A stretch of DNA of 64,000 bases. Origin: JAEYKI01 sp036679405 (lineage in GTDB: Bacteria; Bacillota; Clostridia; Christensenellales; Christensenellaceae). The notes below the pieces were generated by a model. It did no database searches, had not been told where the DNA came from, and saw nothing but the letters and a program-made list of their open reading frames with translations. Position numbers and translations under genes: made by a program. The DNA lies in assembly GCA_036679405.1 (NCBI GenBank), contig JAVBVZ010000034.1, positions 124,001-188,000 of the forward strand, in the 5' to 3' direction. Shown in pieces: positions 26,141 through 35,423 of the stretch (the stretch's first letter is position 1; every line of letters begins with the position of its first letter).

Positions 26141-27121
26141 CTATCTGTACAGCGTTTTCTTTACTGCCGCCTTGATCTCTTCTTTCTGCGGCATTACCGC
26201 ATTTTCCAGACCCAGATTAAACGGAAGGGTGCACATTTTTGCGCCCAGCCTTTCAGGCGGCGCGTCCAGATAAGGAAACGCCTGCAAAACGACTTCCGCC
26301 GCGATCTCTGCGCCCATACCCATGGTGCGGTGCGCCTCATGGACCACGACCAGCCTGCCCGTCTTTTTTACCGACCGGACAATCGTATCCATATCCAGCG
26401 GCACCAGCGTGCGCGGATCAATGACCTCGCAGGAAATCCCCTCTTTTTCCAATTCCGCGACCGCTTCCATCGTTCGGTTCACATAGAGCAGGCTGCACAC
26501 CACGGTTGCATCCGTTCCATCCCGAACAATATTCGCCTGTCCAAACGGAATGGCAAAATCTTTATCATCCGGCACTTCCCCTTTGGTGGCATACAAAGCC
26601 TTATGCTCAAAAAACATTACCGGATTATCGTCGCGTATCGCTGTTCTGAGTAATCCCGCCGCATCCGCCGGAGAAGACGGGCAAGTCACTTTCATACCGG
26701 GAATATGCATAAACAAGGCCTCTACAGACTGCGAATGCTGTCCGGCATTTCCACGGCCGATCCCCTGCTGTCCCCGGACAACCATCGGGACTTTGGCCTT
26801 TCCGCCAAACATGTACCGTATTTTTGCCGCCTGGTTAAGCAGCTGGTCCATGGCAACATACACAAAATCCATATACATCAGTTCCACGACCGGACGCAAG
26901 CCCGAACAGGCCGCGCCGACGCCCGCGCCCACCAGCGCACTTTCACTGATAGGGCTGTTTCGTACCCTTTTTACGCCAAACTGGTCTAAAAGCCCTCTCG
27001 TGCAGCCAAAGATCCCTCCCTGTTCGGCAATATCCTCGCCCATGATCAATATATTTTCGTCTCTTTCCATTTCCTGTGCCAATACGTCGCGAATGGCCTG
27101 TGCATAACTTTTTACCGACAT
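26141..27121 (-). CDS. 2-oxoacid (pyruvate/acetoin) dehydrogenase E1 beta subunit
   Basis: This 326-residue transketolase-like subunit pairs with E1 alpha to decarboxylate the substrate using thiamine diphosphate. The cofactor-activating glutamate is in I-S-E-S-A-L-V-G near residue 59, and the conserved R-G-Q-Q-G-I-G-R-G-N-A-G-Q-H-S-Q-S segment is near 121-137. The C-terminal half has the V-V-H-E-A-H motif. The start overlaps the end of the E1 alpha gene by 10 bases, which implies coupled translation. Sequence alone does not separate pyruvate from acetoin dehydrogenase. Confidence 0.93.
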   Translation of the reverse strand: MSVKSYAQAIRDVLAQEMERDENILIMGEDIAEQGGIFGCTRGLLDQFGVKRVRNSPISESALVGAGVGAACSGLRPVVELMYMDFVYVAMDQLLNQAAKIRYMFGGKAKVPMVVRGQQGIGRGNAGQHSQSVEALFMHIPGMKVTCPSSPADAAGLLRTAIRDDNPVMFFEHKALYATKGEVPDDKDFAIPFGQANIVRDGTDATVVCSLLYVNRTMEAVAELEKEGISCEVIDPRTLVPLDMDTIVRSVKKTGRLVVVHEAHRTMGMGAEIAAEVVLQAFPYLDAPPERLGAKMCTLPFNLGLENAVMPQKEEIKAAVKKTLYR

Positions 27122-28104
27122 GCCGACGCCTCCTTATCCGGATCGTAATATACATTGTCCATCACCGTTTTCGGATCCGGTTCGGGACTGTTGAGTGCAA
27201 ATTCAGACGCTTCCTCAACGTCCGCTTTTGCCTTTGCTTCAATCGCATCCAGTTCCTGTTCCGTGGCCATATGCTCTTCCAGCATTTTGGCGCGCATCCG
27301 CTTGATGGGGCATTTTTCCATAATTGCTTTTACATCGCTCTTGGTCCGGTAAACTTCCGGGTCTCCCGTCCAGTGCCCCCGCCAGCGCGCCGTTTTTACC
27401 TCTATAAGCGACGGCCCTTTGCCGGCTTTAGCATGTTTAACCGCTTTTTCCATGGCATCGTTTACGGCATAAACATCATTGCCATTCACCGTTACACCCG
27501 GCATGTCATACCCTTTTGCCCGGACGCTGATATCTTTGACCGAAGTGCTCTGCCAGGCAGGAACCGTTATGGCAAAGCCGTTGTTTTCACAAACAAAAAT
27601 GACCGGCAGCTTCCAGACGGAAGCCAGATTCATGCTCTCATGAAACGTACCCTGGTTGGATGCGCCGTCTCCAAAAAAAGCTACGGTAACATTTTTCTTT
27701 CCCAAATAGCTCTGCGCCAGCGCGCCGCCTACCGCAATGGGGATACCGCCGCCTACAATCGCATTGGCGCCCAGGTTTCCTTTTTTGAGATCCGCTATAT
27801 GCATGGAGCCGCCCCGGCCTTTACAAAAACCGGTTTCCTTTCCCATCAGCTCAGCCATGGCAGCCTTCAGATCGCCGCTTTTGGCAATCCCGTGGCCATG
27901 CCCCCTGTGCGTGCTCGTAATGTAATCCTGGTCGCTCAGCAGCGAACACACCGTCGCCGCAACGGCCTCTTCCCCGGTATACAAGTGAACCGAGCCCCTA
28001 AGCTTATTTTCGCAAAAAAACTCATAGGCCTTTTCTTCAAAATACCGGATCTCATTCATGACCCTGTAAATCCACAACTGCCTGTCCTTATCTATTTTGC
28101 TCAT
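27112..28104 (-). CDS. 2-oxoacid (pyruvate/acetoin) dehydrogenase E1 alpha subunit
   Basis: This 330-residue subunit binds thiamine diphosphate through G-D-G-A-S-N-Q-G...E-N-N near residues 145-175, and has the conserved G-R-G-G-S-M-H-I-A and H-R-G-H-G-H segments. It is the first of the E1 alpha-E1 beta-E2-E3 set and follows the malic enzyme by 24 bases. Strict anaerobes usually use pyruvate:ferredoxin oxidoreductase instead, so a complex of this kind points to an acetoin dehydrogenase or to NADH-yielding pyruvate oxidation. Which one cannot be decided here; no acetoin regulator (AcoR) gene is adjacent. Confidence 0.93.
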   Translation of the reverse strand: MSKIDKDRQLWIYRVMNEIRYFEEKAYEFFCENKLRGSVHLYTGEEAVAATVCSLLSDQDYITSTHRGHGHGIAKSGDLKAAMAELMGKETGFCKGRGGSMHIADLKKGNLGANAIVGGGIPIAVGGALAQSYLGKKNVTVAFFGDGASNQGTFHESMNLASVWKLPVIFVCENNGFAITVPAWQSTSVKDISVRAKGYDMPGVTVNGNDVYAVNDAMEKAVKHAKAGKGPSLIEVKTARWRGHWTGDPEVYRTKSDVKAIMEKCPIKRMRAKMLEEHMATEQELDAIEAKAKADVEEASEFALNSPEPDPKTVMDNVYYDPDKEASACR

Positions 28105-28128
28105 ATAAAATCACCTTCATTTTTTAAA

Positions 28129-29301
28129 CTACAGTCTTGCGACCCCACTTTTACGCGCCGCCTCGGCAACCGCCCCCGCGACCGCGTCTCCGACCCGGGG
28201 GTCAAAGGGCGCGGGGATCACGTAGTCGGGGTTCATCTCGTCTTCGCCCACCAGGGCGGCCAGCGCGTACGCGGCCGCGATCTTCATGTCGTCGTTGATA
28301 TCGCTGGCCCGAACGTCCAGCGCGCCCCGGAAGATCCCCGGAAAGGCCAGAACATTGTTGATCTGGTTTGGAAAATCGCTCCGTCCCGTTCCAACGACGC
28401 TCGCCCCCGCCCGAACGGCAAGGTCGGGCATGATTTCAGGCACCGGGTTGGACATGGCAAAGATGATGGGATCGTCAGACATGCTTTTCACCATTTCTTC
28501 TGAGACGATCCCGGGTGCCGACACCCCGATAAACACATCCGCGCCGGCGATCACATCTTCCAGGGTGCCTTTTTTCATTTCCCGGTTGGATATGGCGGCC
28601 ATTTCCTGTTTAAAGGGATTCATTCCGTCCCGGCCTTCAAAAAGCGCGCCTTTGCTGTCGCACAATATCACATTTCTAAGGCCCATGCTCATCAGCAGTT
28701 TGGTCACGGCCACTCCGGCCGCGCCCGCGCCCGATATCACGGCCTCCTGCTCTTCCAGCCTGCGCCCGGTCAGCTTCATGGCGTTGATCATCGCCGCCGC
28801 CGTCACCACCGCCGTTCCGTGCTGGTCGTCATGAAAAATAGGAATATCGCAGCGCTCTTTTAATTTCTTTTCGATCTCAAAACACCGGGGCGCCGCAATG
28901 TCTTCCAGATTGATCCCGCCGAAACTGCCCGATATCTGGTAAACCGTCTCTACAATCGAGTCCACGTCTTTTGACTTCACACACAACGGAAACGCATCCA
29001 CATCCCCAAAAGATTTAAAAAGAACACATTTTCCCTCCATGACCGGCATACCGGCTTCGGGCCCGATGTCCCCCAGCCCCAGAACCGCCGTCCCGTCGGT
29101 CACTACCGCAACCAGATTCCACCGCCGGGTCAGTTCAAAACTTTTTGATACATCCTTTTCGATCTCCAGGCAGGGCTGCGCAACGCCCGGCGTATACGCA
29201 AGGGACAAATCTTCCTTGTTTTTCACCGGTGTGGTCGCAGCCACCTCTATCTTGCCCTTCCATTCATAGTGCAGCCGTAAACTTTCCTTACTGTAATCCA
29301 A
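28129..29301 (-). CDS. NAD(P)-dependent malic enzyme
   Basis: This 390-residue oxidoreductase decarboxylates malate to pyruvate. It has the short bacterial form (about 390-410 residues) with Y-T-P-G-V-A near residue 37, the G-L-G-D-I-G segment, the metal-binding H-D-D-Q-H-G-T near 160, and the Rossmann S-G-A-G-A-A-G-V near 189. The start is TTG at 29301 with GAGAGG nine bases upstream; no ATG fits the N-terminus. It lies 6 bases after PGK and before the dehydrogenase complex, so the operon feeds pyruvate from both triose phosphate and malate. The DNA here looks clearly richer in G+C than flanking genes. Confidence 0.93.
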   Translation of the reverse strand: MDYSKESLRLHYEWKGKIEVAATTPVKNKEDLSLAYTPGVAQPCLEIEKDVSKSFELTRRWNLVAVVTDGTAVLGLGDIGPEAGMPVMEGKCVLFKSFGDVDAFPLCVKSKDVDSIVETVYQISGSFGGINLEDIAAPRCFEIEKKLKERCDIPIFHDDQHGTAVVTAAAMINAMKLTGRRLEEQEAVISGAGAAGVAVTKLLMSMGLRNVILCDSKGALFEGRDGMNPFKQEMAAISNREMKKGTLEDVIAGADVFIGVSAPGIVSEEMVKSMSDDPIIFAMSNPVPEIMPDLAVRAGASVVGTGRSDFPNQINNVLAFPGIFRGALDVRASDINDDMKIAAAYALAALVGEDEMNPDYVIPAPFDPRVGDAVAGAVAEAARKSGVARL

Positions 29302-29307
29302 ACTTTT

Positions 29308-30564
29308 TTACCTCTCATTGCCAAATTTTTTTGCCGCGTGTTTCAGCGCGATAATCACCGGAAGCTCCTCGCCCGATAAAAACCGGACCATGGCGCCGCC
29401 CCCGGTGCAAATGTAATTGATATATGCCGTCAGCTCATATTTATTGGTCGCCGTAATACTGTCCCCTCCGCCCAGCACGGTAAATGCGGAAGTCTGTGCC
29501 AGCGCCTGCCATACCTTTTCCGTCCCATACTCACTCTCCGGCTTTTCAAAAATACCCATGGGGCCGTTTACAAAAACCGTGCTCGCGCCCATGATCTCCC
29601 GGGAAAACAGTTCCGCCGTCCGATCACCGATATCCATCAGCAGATCGTCGGCCGGTAAATCCGCAACCGCCACGTTCCGCCGTTTCCCTTCCACGTAGGC
29701 CAGGTCTACCGGCAGCACGATCTTCTCCCCAAAATTTTTCAGTATCTTTTTGGAGCGTTCGATGAATTCGCCCAGATTCTTATTGAATATCACATTCATC
29801 GACGGTTTTCCGATATCCACTCCGGCCGCCGCCAGCATCACATTTCCCAAAAGCCCGCCGGCCAGCACCTTGTCCGCAATGCCGTCTCCCAGCACCTTGT
29901 CCATCATCAAAAACGCATCCTGGATCTTGGCGCCGCCCAGAACGAACACCAACGGCTTTTTGGGCCGCTCCAGTATCTCGGAAAGGATACCGTACTCTTT
30001 TTCAAAAAGCCGTCCCATCGCCGACGGCAGCACATGTTCAAAGGCGATCAGCGTCGGCTGCGCACGGTGCGCCGCCGCAAAGGCGTCCACAATGTACAGA
30101 TCGGCCAGCGGCGCCAGTTTTTCTATCACCTGCGTTTTCACCTGCTGCTCGGGCAGCAGGTTTAACTTGGTTTCAAACAGCGTCATTTCCTCCGCCATGA
30201 ACCGTACGTTATCCAGCAAAACGATCTCGCCTTCCTGAAGGGCACCGATCGCCTCCTGCGCATACGGACCGCATACATCCGGCACATAACGCACCTCTTT
30301 TCCGATCAGGTCACTTAAAACGCGGGCGTGCGGTTTTACATTGTAATAATTTTTGTACTCAATGTCGCTGCCCTGGTGCGCCAGTATTACCAGCTTCGCG
30401 CCTTTTTTGCTCAGCTCTTTTACAGTCGGCGCACATCCTTCTATGCGGGTGATATCCATCAGTTCGTCGTGCACTTTATCCACCGGTTCGTTGATATCCA
30501 CCCGCAGAAGGACCGTCTTTCCCCGTATTTCGAAATCTTCGATCGTATTAATTCCGAACTTCAT
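29308..30564 (-). CDS. pgk: Phosphoglycerate kinase, archaeal-type
   Basis: This 418-residue kinase transfers phosphate from 1,3-bisphosphoglycerate to ADP. The start L-L-R-V-D-I-N-E-P-V-D, the I-L-A-H-Q-G segment and a three-residue-spaced R-I-E-G pattern resemble archaeal PGK rather than the bacterial L-x-R-V-D-x-N-V-P form. The nucleotide site G-G-G-D-S near residue 367 is present. It follows class II GAPDH by one base, the same pair as in many archaea. The codons are strongly C/G-ending. Assignment as PGK is firm; the archaeal affinity is judged by eye and needs a tree. Confidence 0.9.
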   Translation of the reverse strand: MKFGINTIEDFEIRGKTVLLRVDINEPVDKVHDELMDITRIEGCAPTVKELSKKGAKLVILAHQGSDIEYKNYYNVKPHARVLSDLIGKEVRYVPDVCGPYAQEAIGALQEGEIVLLDNVRFMAEEMTLFETKLNLLPEQQVKTQVIEKLAPLADLYIVDAFAAAHRAQPTLIAFEHVLPSAMGRLFEKEYGILSEILERPKKPLVFVLGGAKIQDAFLMMDKVLGDGIADKVLAGGLLGNVMLAAAGVDIGKPSMNVIFNKNLGEFIERSKKILKNFGEKIVLPVDLAYVEGKRRNVAVADLPADDLLMDIGDRTAELFSREIMGASTVFVNGPMGIFEKPESEYGTEKVWQALAQTSAFTVLGGGDSITATNKYELTAYINYICTGGGAMVRFLSGEELPVIIALKHAAKKFGNER

Positions 30565-30565
30565 C

Positions 30566-31582
30566 TCATTTCATCCCCAGATATTTATTCGTTTCGACCG
30601 TCCCCGCTTCCCGGGTCTCCTGCATCCGCATGGCTGCGCGGATCGCATCTATGTTTTCAGGGATCACCACCGATTCCTGCGGGATATTGATGGCAAACAT
30701 GATATCTTCTCCCGATTTTACAATCGACTCTTCCCACAACGCCACCTCGTACATATCTCCGCGTTTGTTGCCCAGGTCACGCGCCCAGCGGAACATGGAC
30801 GCATTGCCCAAAAATCCGTCCGCCAGCCGCACCGGCATGATCCGCGGATGCGCACCGGCCATCTCCCACAATTCTTTTTTGTCTATGCTTTTTTTTGGCG
30901 TAGCTAAAACCGTAATGATATGCCCGTGCGTCACCGGCGTATGCACCAGGATTCCCGTGCACGGGATATGCGGCATAATCGTCATCAAATCCAGTGCCTG
31001 GTGGCTCGGTGCTTTTTCCACCTGCAGCGCATTGGTCAGCCCCCGGTGATAATCCCCGGGATCCGCCACCCGGCGGATGATGGTGATCGCCACTTTTTCC
31101 AGCCCTACCGCACGGTCCAGCATATCCACAGCGCGGATCAGCCCCGTCGTATTGCAGGATGTCAGCTTTAAAAACTGCCGCCCCAGCCCTTCTTCATAAT
31201 TGGCATATCCGTGAAAAAACACATCCGCCACTTCGTTTTTTTCTCCACCCTGGAACACGGCTTTTTTTCCGTACTTTTCATAGATCTCTTTGTTTTTTGC
31301 GCCCACGCCGCCCGGCGAAGAATCCAGCATGATATCTACGCTTTTAACCAGTTCCTCAAAACTGCCCGATACCGGGATCCCGGCTTCCCGCATCGCCTTG
31401 TTGTCCGGCGCCACATTGAACATCCTGTAGGGCATTCCGGCGGCTTTCAGCGCACGCACCGACAGCGTCGGCGCAACATCCGCCACCCCTACCAGTTCCA
31501 TATCGCCCTGCAGCGCTACACCGTCCGCCAGCCGCTGGCCAATCACGCCGTAACCCGCTACGCCCACTTTTACCTTGCTCAT
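30566..31582 (-). CDS. Glyceraldehyde-3-phosphate dehydrogenase, class II (archaeal-type)
   Basis: This 338-residue enzyme makes 1,3-bisphosphoglycerate from glyceraldehyde 3-phosphate with NAD(P). The start V-K-V-G-V-A-G-Y-G-V-I-G-Q-R-L-A-D and the active-site S-C-N-T-T-G-L with C143 are signatures of the archaeal class II family. The bacterial class I motif (A-S-C-T-T-N) is absent. The N-terminal Rossmann domain spans about 1-140 and the catalytic domain about 141-300. GGAGG lies 10 bases before ATG. It heads a transcription unit of GAPDH, PGK, malic enzyme, the dehydrogenase complex and LarA. This class is uncommon in bacteria. Confidence 0.92.
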   Translation of the reverse strand: MSKVKVGVAGYGVIGQRLADGVALQGDMELVGVADVAPTLSVRALKAAGMPYRMFNVAPDNKAMREAGIPVSGSFEELVKSVDIMLDSSPGGVGAKNKEIYEKYGKKAVFQGGEKNEVADVFFHGYANYEEGLGRQFLKLTSCNTTGLIRAVDMLDRAVGLEKVAITIIRRVADPGDYHRGLTNALQVEKAPSHQALDLMTIMPHIPCTGILVHTPVTHGHIITVLATPKKSIDKKELWEMAGAHPRIMPVRLADGFLGNASMFRWARDLGNKRGDMYEVALWEESIVKSGEDIMFAINIPQESVVIPENIDAIRAAMRMQETREAGTVETNKYLGMK

Positions 31583-31620
31583 CTTTTAAAAACCTCCTTT
31601 AAAAAAACATCACTAAACAC

Positions 31621-31639
31621 ACCGGGATTTATTCCCGGT
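31621..31639 (-). promoter_or_regulatory. Stem-loop between the aldo/keto reductase and GAPDH genes
   Basis: ACCGGGA and TCCCGGT form a 7-bp stem with a 5-base loop. On the minus strand it is followed by GTGTGTTT and, further on, a T7 run, so it may be a weak terminator of the MttB operon. T5 also follows it on the plus strand. Confidence 0.4.
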
Positions 31640-31694
31640 TTTTCGATTCTGTTATTTTTTACCCAAGGAACTGCTTCAAAGGCCTTAAGGACCT

Positions 31695-32525
31695 TTAAAA
31701 ACCTCCCAATTCAAAAAACTCATCCGGAGACTCTCCGGTTCTCACAAACGTATTTAATTTGTTGATCGCCAGAACCTCCTCCGTTGTAAGCGCAAAATCA
31801 AATATATCCAGGTTCTGCTCCATCCGCTCTTTATGAACCGTTTTGGGCAACGTTCTAACACCCCGCTGGTAGTGCCACCTAAGCGCAATTTGTACCGGCG
31901 TTTTTCCATATTTGCGGGCCGCCGACGTAATATCATCTCTATCAAGCTTTCCCCAAACGATCGGCCGCCACGCTTCCACCAGAACCTGGTTTTTCTCGCA
32001 ATAGTCAATCAGGTCGTTCGGCTGAAAAAACGGATGCATTTCCACCTGGTTTACCATAGGCCTGATCCGGCATTGTTCCAAAAGATTTTTAAGGACCAGC
32101 TTGGTAAAATTACATACGCCGATTGCCCGGATCATTCCATCCTGATAAAGTTTTTCAAAAGCTTTCCATGTCGGCACATACTCTTCATCCAGCCCCGGCC
32201 AGTGCATCAGATATTCGTCTACATACTCCAGTCCAAGCCGTTTGAGCGATTCCGAAAACGCCTTAAGCGCCTTTTCATACCCGTGCGCGTCATTCCAGAG
32301 CTTGGTGGTCACATATAACGCTTCCCGCGAAACACCGCAGTCACGGATCCCCCGGCCGACGCCTTCTTCATTCATATAAATCATAGCCGTATCAAAACTT
32401 CTGTATCCGGCCTTTACGGCGCCACAAATACTCCTGGATATTTCTGCCGGGTCTTTCATTAAAAAAGTGCCCAGTCCCGTTGCCGGGACTTCCACTCCGT
32501 TATGCAATGTAAAATTCGGAACCAT
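31695..32525 (-). CDS. Aldo/keto reductase
   Basis: This 276-residue NADPH-dependent reductase has the family catalytic tetrad: D (in F-D-T-A-M-I-Y), Y (T-A-M-I-Y-M-N), K (V-T-T-K-L-W) and H (L-M-H-W-P). The C-terminal cofactor loop includes L-P-K-T-V-H-K-E-R. ATG at 32525 is chosen because GTGGAGG lies upstream and the length fits the family; the frame is open further upstream but without similarity. It ends the operon carrying the sugar importer, MttB-like and UroD-like proteins, and could reduce the aldehyde or ketone released after demethylation. Substrate unknown. Confidence 0.9.
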   Translation of the reverse strand: MVPNFTLHNGVEVPATGLGTFLMKDPAEISRSICGAVKAGYRSFDTAMIYMNEEGVGRGIRDCGVSREALYVTTKLWNDAHGYEKALKAFSESLKRLGLEYVDEYLMHWPGLDEEYVPTWKAFEKLYQDGMIRAIGVCNFTKLVLKNLLEQCRIRPMVNQVEMHPFFQPNDLIDYCEKNQVLVEAWRPIVWGKLDRDDITSAARKYGKTPVQIALRWHYQRGVRTLPKTVHKERMEQNLDIFDFALTTEEVLAINKLNTFVRTGESPDEFFELGGF

Positions 32526-32547
32526 ATTTACCTCCACAGGCTGTGCA

Positions 32548-33774
32548 TCAGGTAATCGCGCTGCGCACAATATCCGCCCATTCCCATAAAGCCTGCGGCT
32601 TATGCATAACCGTACTGATATCCTTAAGCAGGAATTCACAGGTACAGCCATTCTTCCGGCAGGCCGCCAGCAGCGTCTCAATATCGGCTTTAGCCGCTTC
32701 CGGATTCCAGGAGCCTGCCAAATGCGCCGGCGTCGGTTTGCTGGACAGCACATAATCTTTTCCTATTTCTTCCGCCGCCCGGTTGATGTCGGCCCAGGGG
32801 CTAATCGCAACCTTGCGGACATTCGGAAGCTTGCGAACCAGGTTCATTTTTCTGTCCAAGGGCTCACAGCATCCATAATAAACAAGCCCGAATTTTTCGT
32901 AATACCGCTTCGCATACTCTATCTCGAATTCTTCATGCGTCGCAGGAGATACGGAGGCAAAAATCTGCGCCATTCCGTAAGCCCATAAATCCTTCGCTTT
33001 AGGATGCGGGTTATAATGCTCCTGTGGCAATTCATCCGTCCACGCGCCGGAACAGTGCACAGTTGCCTGAGGCTGGCTGAGCCATCCTTTCTGTTCAAGC
33101 TGCTCCACCATATTCAGGCTGATATTTGTTATACGGTCCATCAGCTTGTGAATAAACTCAGGACGGTCCAGCAATTCGATCAGCAAACCGTCAACGCCCC
33201 GCCAAGTTACCATTTTATCCCAAATATTGAACGCCGGCGTATATCCGTCCATACGAACTTCCATGATTCCGTCAAACACTTCGTGCGCAAACTGTTCACG
33301 TTTGTCATTTTCCTCTTCATTAAGCGTAATGTTGGGGTTTTTCAGCTTTTCCAGGTCTTCTTCCGTTTTTAGCTGATCAATATATTCGTGGCTTACGATG
33401 TCATTCTCTTCATCCGTTTTTGCTAAATTTTCTTTTACTTCCACGCCATAGGTGATTCCTTCAATCGCCATTGGAATATTGATATGCGACTCGATCACCA
33501 GGTCATCCCGCATATGGTTCCACTTATATAACTGCCTGCGGAGCGTCGTTTCAATGCTCTTTGCAAACTCTCCCTCACATTGCAGCGTCAGTTCATCGTT
33601 CACATTTATTTCATGCCAGGGAATCTGATCCATGGTAAACAACGGCCGCTCAGGTTTCAAGCCATTTAAGGCAATCCATTGGCGCAATCTCTCTTTCTGC
33701 ACGGGAAGCGCTGCAATTTCAGCCGTTTCTTTTGCCAGTGCCTTTAAGATTTCCTTATCTTTATTAATATTCAA
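32548..33774 (-). CDS. Uroporphyrinogen decarboxylase-like methyltransferase
   Basis: This 408-residue protein belongs to the URO-D fold group that includes cobamide-dependent methyltransferases (MtaA, MtbA) and many uncharacterised relatives. Visible motifs are V-H-C-S-G-A-W near residue 248, Y-Y-G-C-C-E-P-L-D near 298, S-P-W-A-D and S-S-K-P-T-P. Cysteines in these motifs could hold zinc for thiol activation, as in MtaA/MtbA. It is not a heme-biosynthesis HemE. The start is TTG at 33774 with AAAGGA nine bases away. It lies between the MttB-like gene and the aldo/keto reductase gene, so corrinoid-to-thiol methyl transfer is the obvious guess. Confidence 0.82.
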   Translation of the reverse strand: MNINKDKEILKALAKETAEIAALPVQKERLRQWIALNGLKPERPLFTMDQIPWHEINVNDELTLQCEGEFAKSIETTLRRQLYKWNHMRDDLVIESHINIPMAIEGITYGVEVKENLAKTDEENDIVSHEYIDQLKTEEDLEKLKNPNITLNEEENDKREQFAHEVFDGIMEVRMDGYTPAFNIWDKMVTWRGVDGLLIELLDRPEFIHKLMDRITNISLNMVEQLEQKGWLSQPQATVHCSGAWTDELPQEHYNPHPKAKDLWAYGMAQIFASVSPATHEEFEIEYAKRYYEKFGLVYYGCCEPLDRKMNLVRKLPNVRKVAISPWADINRAAEEIGKDYVLSSKPTPAHLAGSWNPEAAKADIETLLAACRKNGCTCEFLLKDISTVMHKPQALWEWADIVRSAIT

Positions 33775-33875
33775 AACCCTATTTCCTTTCTGCTTTTCTA
33801 CTTTTTTATAATCATCGTCTGGATAAGACAGAACAAAAAACCAAGAATATATCCTTATTCCGTTTTCATTTATTT

Positions 33876-35378
33876 TTATGCGTAGGGATAACCGGGAGAA
33901 TTGATCTGCCGCATGTAAACATCCCACTCCGCATCGCTAATACTGCCGTTTGCGCGATAAAAATTGCGCGCTTCCCATAAAATATCTTCAATCATTTTTT
34001 CCTGTCCGGCGGACAGCTCACAAATCTTATGCGCCGACAGGATTTCTTCCATACGCTGACGTCCATGGTCGATGATCGACTTTTTTCCACCTTTTATCCA
34101 GGCTTCGGCATCCAACATATCCGCAAGGTCGGGGTAGTAGGTATCTTGCCTCCACATCGTCGCCGTATGTTCCTCACCCAGATACGTGGTCGGGGCAAAT
34201 CCAACTTCATCAATCACGTCCAGCGCCAAAGTTTCGTCATTCACCTCAATACCCTGAACGTTTCGTTTAATCATCCCGATGATATCATTGTCAATGATCG
34301 CCTTCACCGGATGCGCGGACAATTCCGCAGTCAGGCCGCCCCCAAAAGCGATAACCGAACCGCCCGAAAGCGCCATCATGGTCGTCCCCATGGTTGTTTC
34401 ATATCCCGCCTGGTAATCAATCATTTTAGAATTTGACCATCCGCCCATATTGCAGAGTGTCGGCATGCCGTAATAAGCCCACATCTGATTGAATACACTG
34501 TCTGCCAGATGATTGGCGACGTTAGAAAAAACAGGGGCGGCGTTTCTCATGTCCACCGCCATGATCATACTGCCCGCAAGCAGGCGGGATCCGGCTTTAT
34601 TCAGCTGCGCGATAACATTTGTGGCAAGAATATCCGCATTGTTCATTGCGACAACCCCCGCGATTGTCGCCGGTCCCGAAACACCCAGGACCGGGCCCGA
34701 ACAAACGCTGAAAGGGATATCGTTTTTTGTAAAATGCTTGATCTGCGTGATCGTTTCATCCGCAAATGTAAGCGGCGAAGTCGGATTCGTATTTTCCCAA
34801 AGATCCACATTTAACGCCTGGGCCATTTGGGTATTGTATATAAAACTTTCTTTGATTGTCCCTTCCCAGTTCGGTTTGGTGGAAACCCTGAATTTCGCTG
34901 CGCAGGACTCCATCAGTGCCATACAGGTCGGAACGCCTTCAAAGCCTCCCCACGGAAAACCTACATGCATATCATAATTGGGCAGCGCGTCAATAATGCG
35001 CATATAATCATAGAATTCTTTGCGCGTAGGCGTTTTGGGCTCCCAGGTATCCAAATCTACCGACTGCATTCCCGGGGACGGCGCACAGATAAAAGGGCCG
35101 CCGCTCTTAACGGTACAGCTTTTCTTTTCATCCCGCGCTTTCAGCACAAACGACGAGGGGCTTTTGTCCAGGCAGTCCATCACGACCTTTTCGGGAAATC
35201 TGGCCACCTTCTTGCTGAAATCAACTTCACAGCCGGATTCGGACAACAAATCCAGCGTTTTCTCATCTCCGATGTGCACACCCGTATTTTTTAATATTTT
35301 GAGTGTCGCGCCATGGATTTTTTCCACATCCGCCCCGGAGAGAAGCGACAAAAAATTTTTATTCTCAAAGGATAACAT
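33876..35378 (-). CDS. Trimethylamine methyltransferase (MttB) family protein, non-pyrrolysine
   Basis: This 500-residue TIM-barrel methyltransferase would move a methyl group from a substrate to a corrinoid protein. The C-terminal family pattern is clear: G-G-W-S-N-S-K-M-I-D-Y-Q-A-G-Y-E near residue 320, T-T-Y-L-G-E-E-H-T near 419, then a W-R-x-D-x-Y-Y-P-D-L segment. There is no in-frame stop, so it is not a pyrrolysine-containing trimethylamine enzyme. Known non-Pyl relatives demethylate glycine betaine (MtgB), proline betaine (MtpB), carnitine and similar compounds. It follows a sugar-type permease by about 45 bases, has AGGAGG before ATG, and has no corrinoid-protein gene nearby. Confidence 0.88.
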   Translation of the reverse strand: MLSFENKNFLSLLSGADVEKIHGATLKILKNTGVHIGDEKTLDLLSESGCEVDFSKKVARFPEKVVMDCLDKSPSSFVLKARDEKKSCTVKSGGPFICAPSPGMQSVDLDTWEPKTPTRKEFYDYMRIIDALPNYDMHVGFPWGGFEGVPTCMALMESCAAKFRVSTKPNWEGTIKESFIYNTQMAQALNVDLWENTNPTSPLTFADETITQIKHFTKNDIPFSVCSGPVLGVSGPATIAGVVAMNNADILATNVIAQLNKAGSRLLAGSMIMAVDMRNAAPVFSNVANHLADSVFNQMWAYYGMPTLCNMGGWSNSKMIDYQAGYETTMGTTMMALSGGSVIAFGGGLTAELSAHPVKAIIDNDIIGMIKRNVQGIEVNDETLALDVIDEVGFAPTTYLGEEHTATMWRQDTYYPDLADMLDAEAWIKGGKKSIIDHGRQRMEEILSAHKICELSAGQEKMIEDILWEARNFYRANGSISDAEWDVYMRQINSPGYPYA

Positions 35379-35423
35379 GGTTACAACCTCCTGAAAAATG
35401 GGTTTTTCGCATCCTGTTTTTCA

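Noticed and set aside
27076..28503. A 475-codon open frame on the plus strand opposite the E1 alpha gene
   Set aside because: It spans the ends of three real genes on the other strand and has shadow-frame composition with no domain signature.
33876..35378. Possible pyrrolysine-encoding trimethylamine methyltransferase
   Set aside because: The reading frame is continuous for 500 codons without an internal TAG, so no pyrrolysine codon is present.
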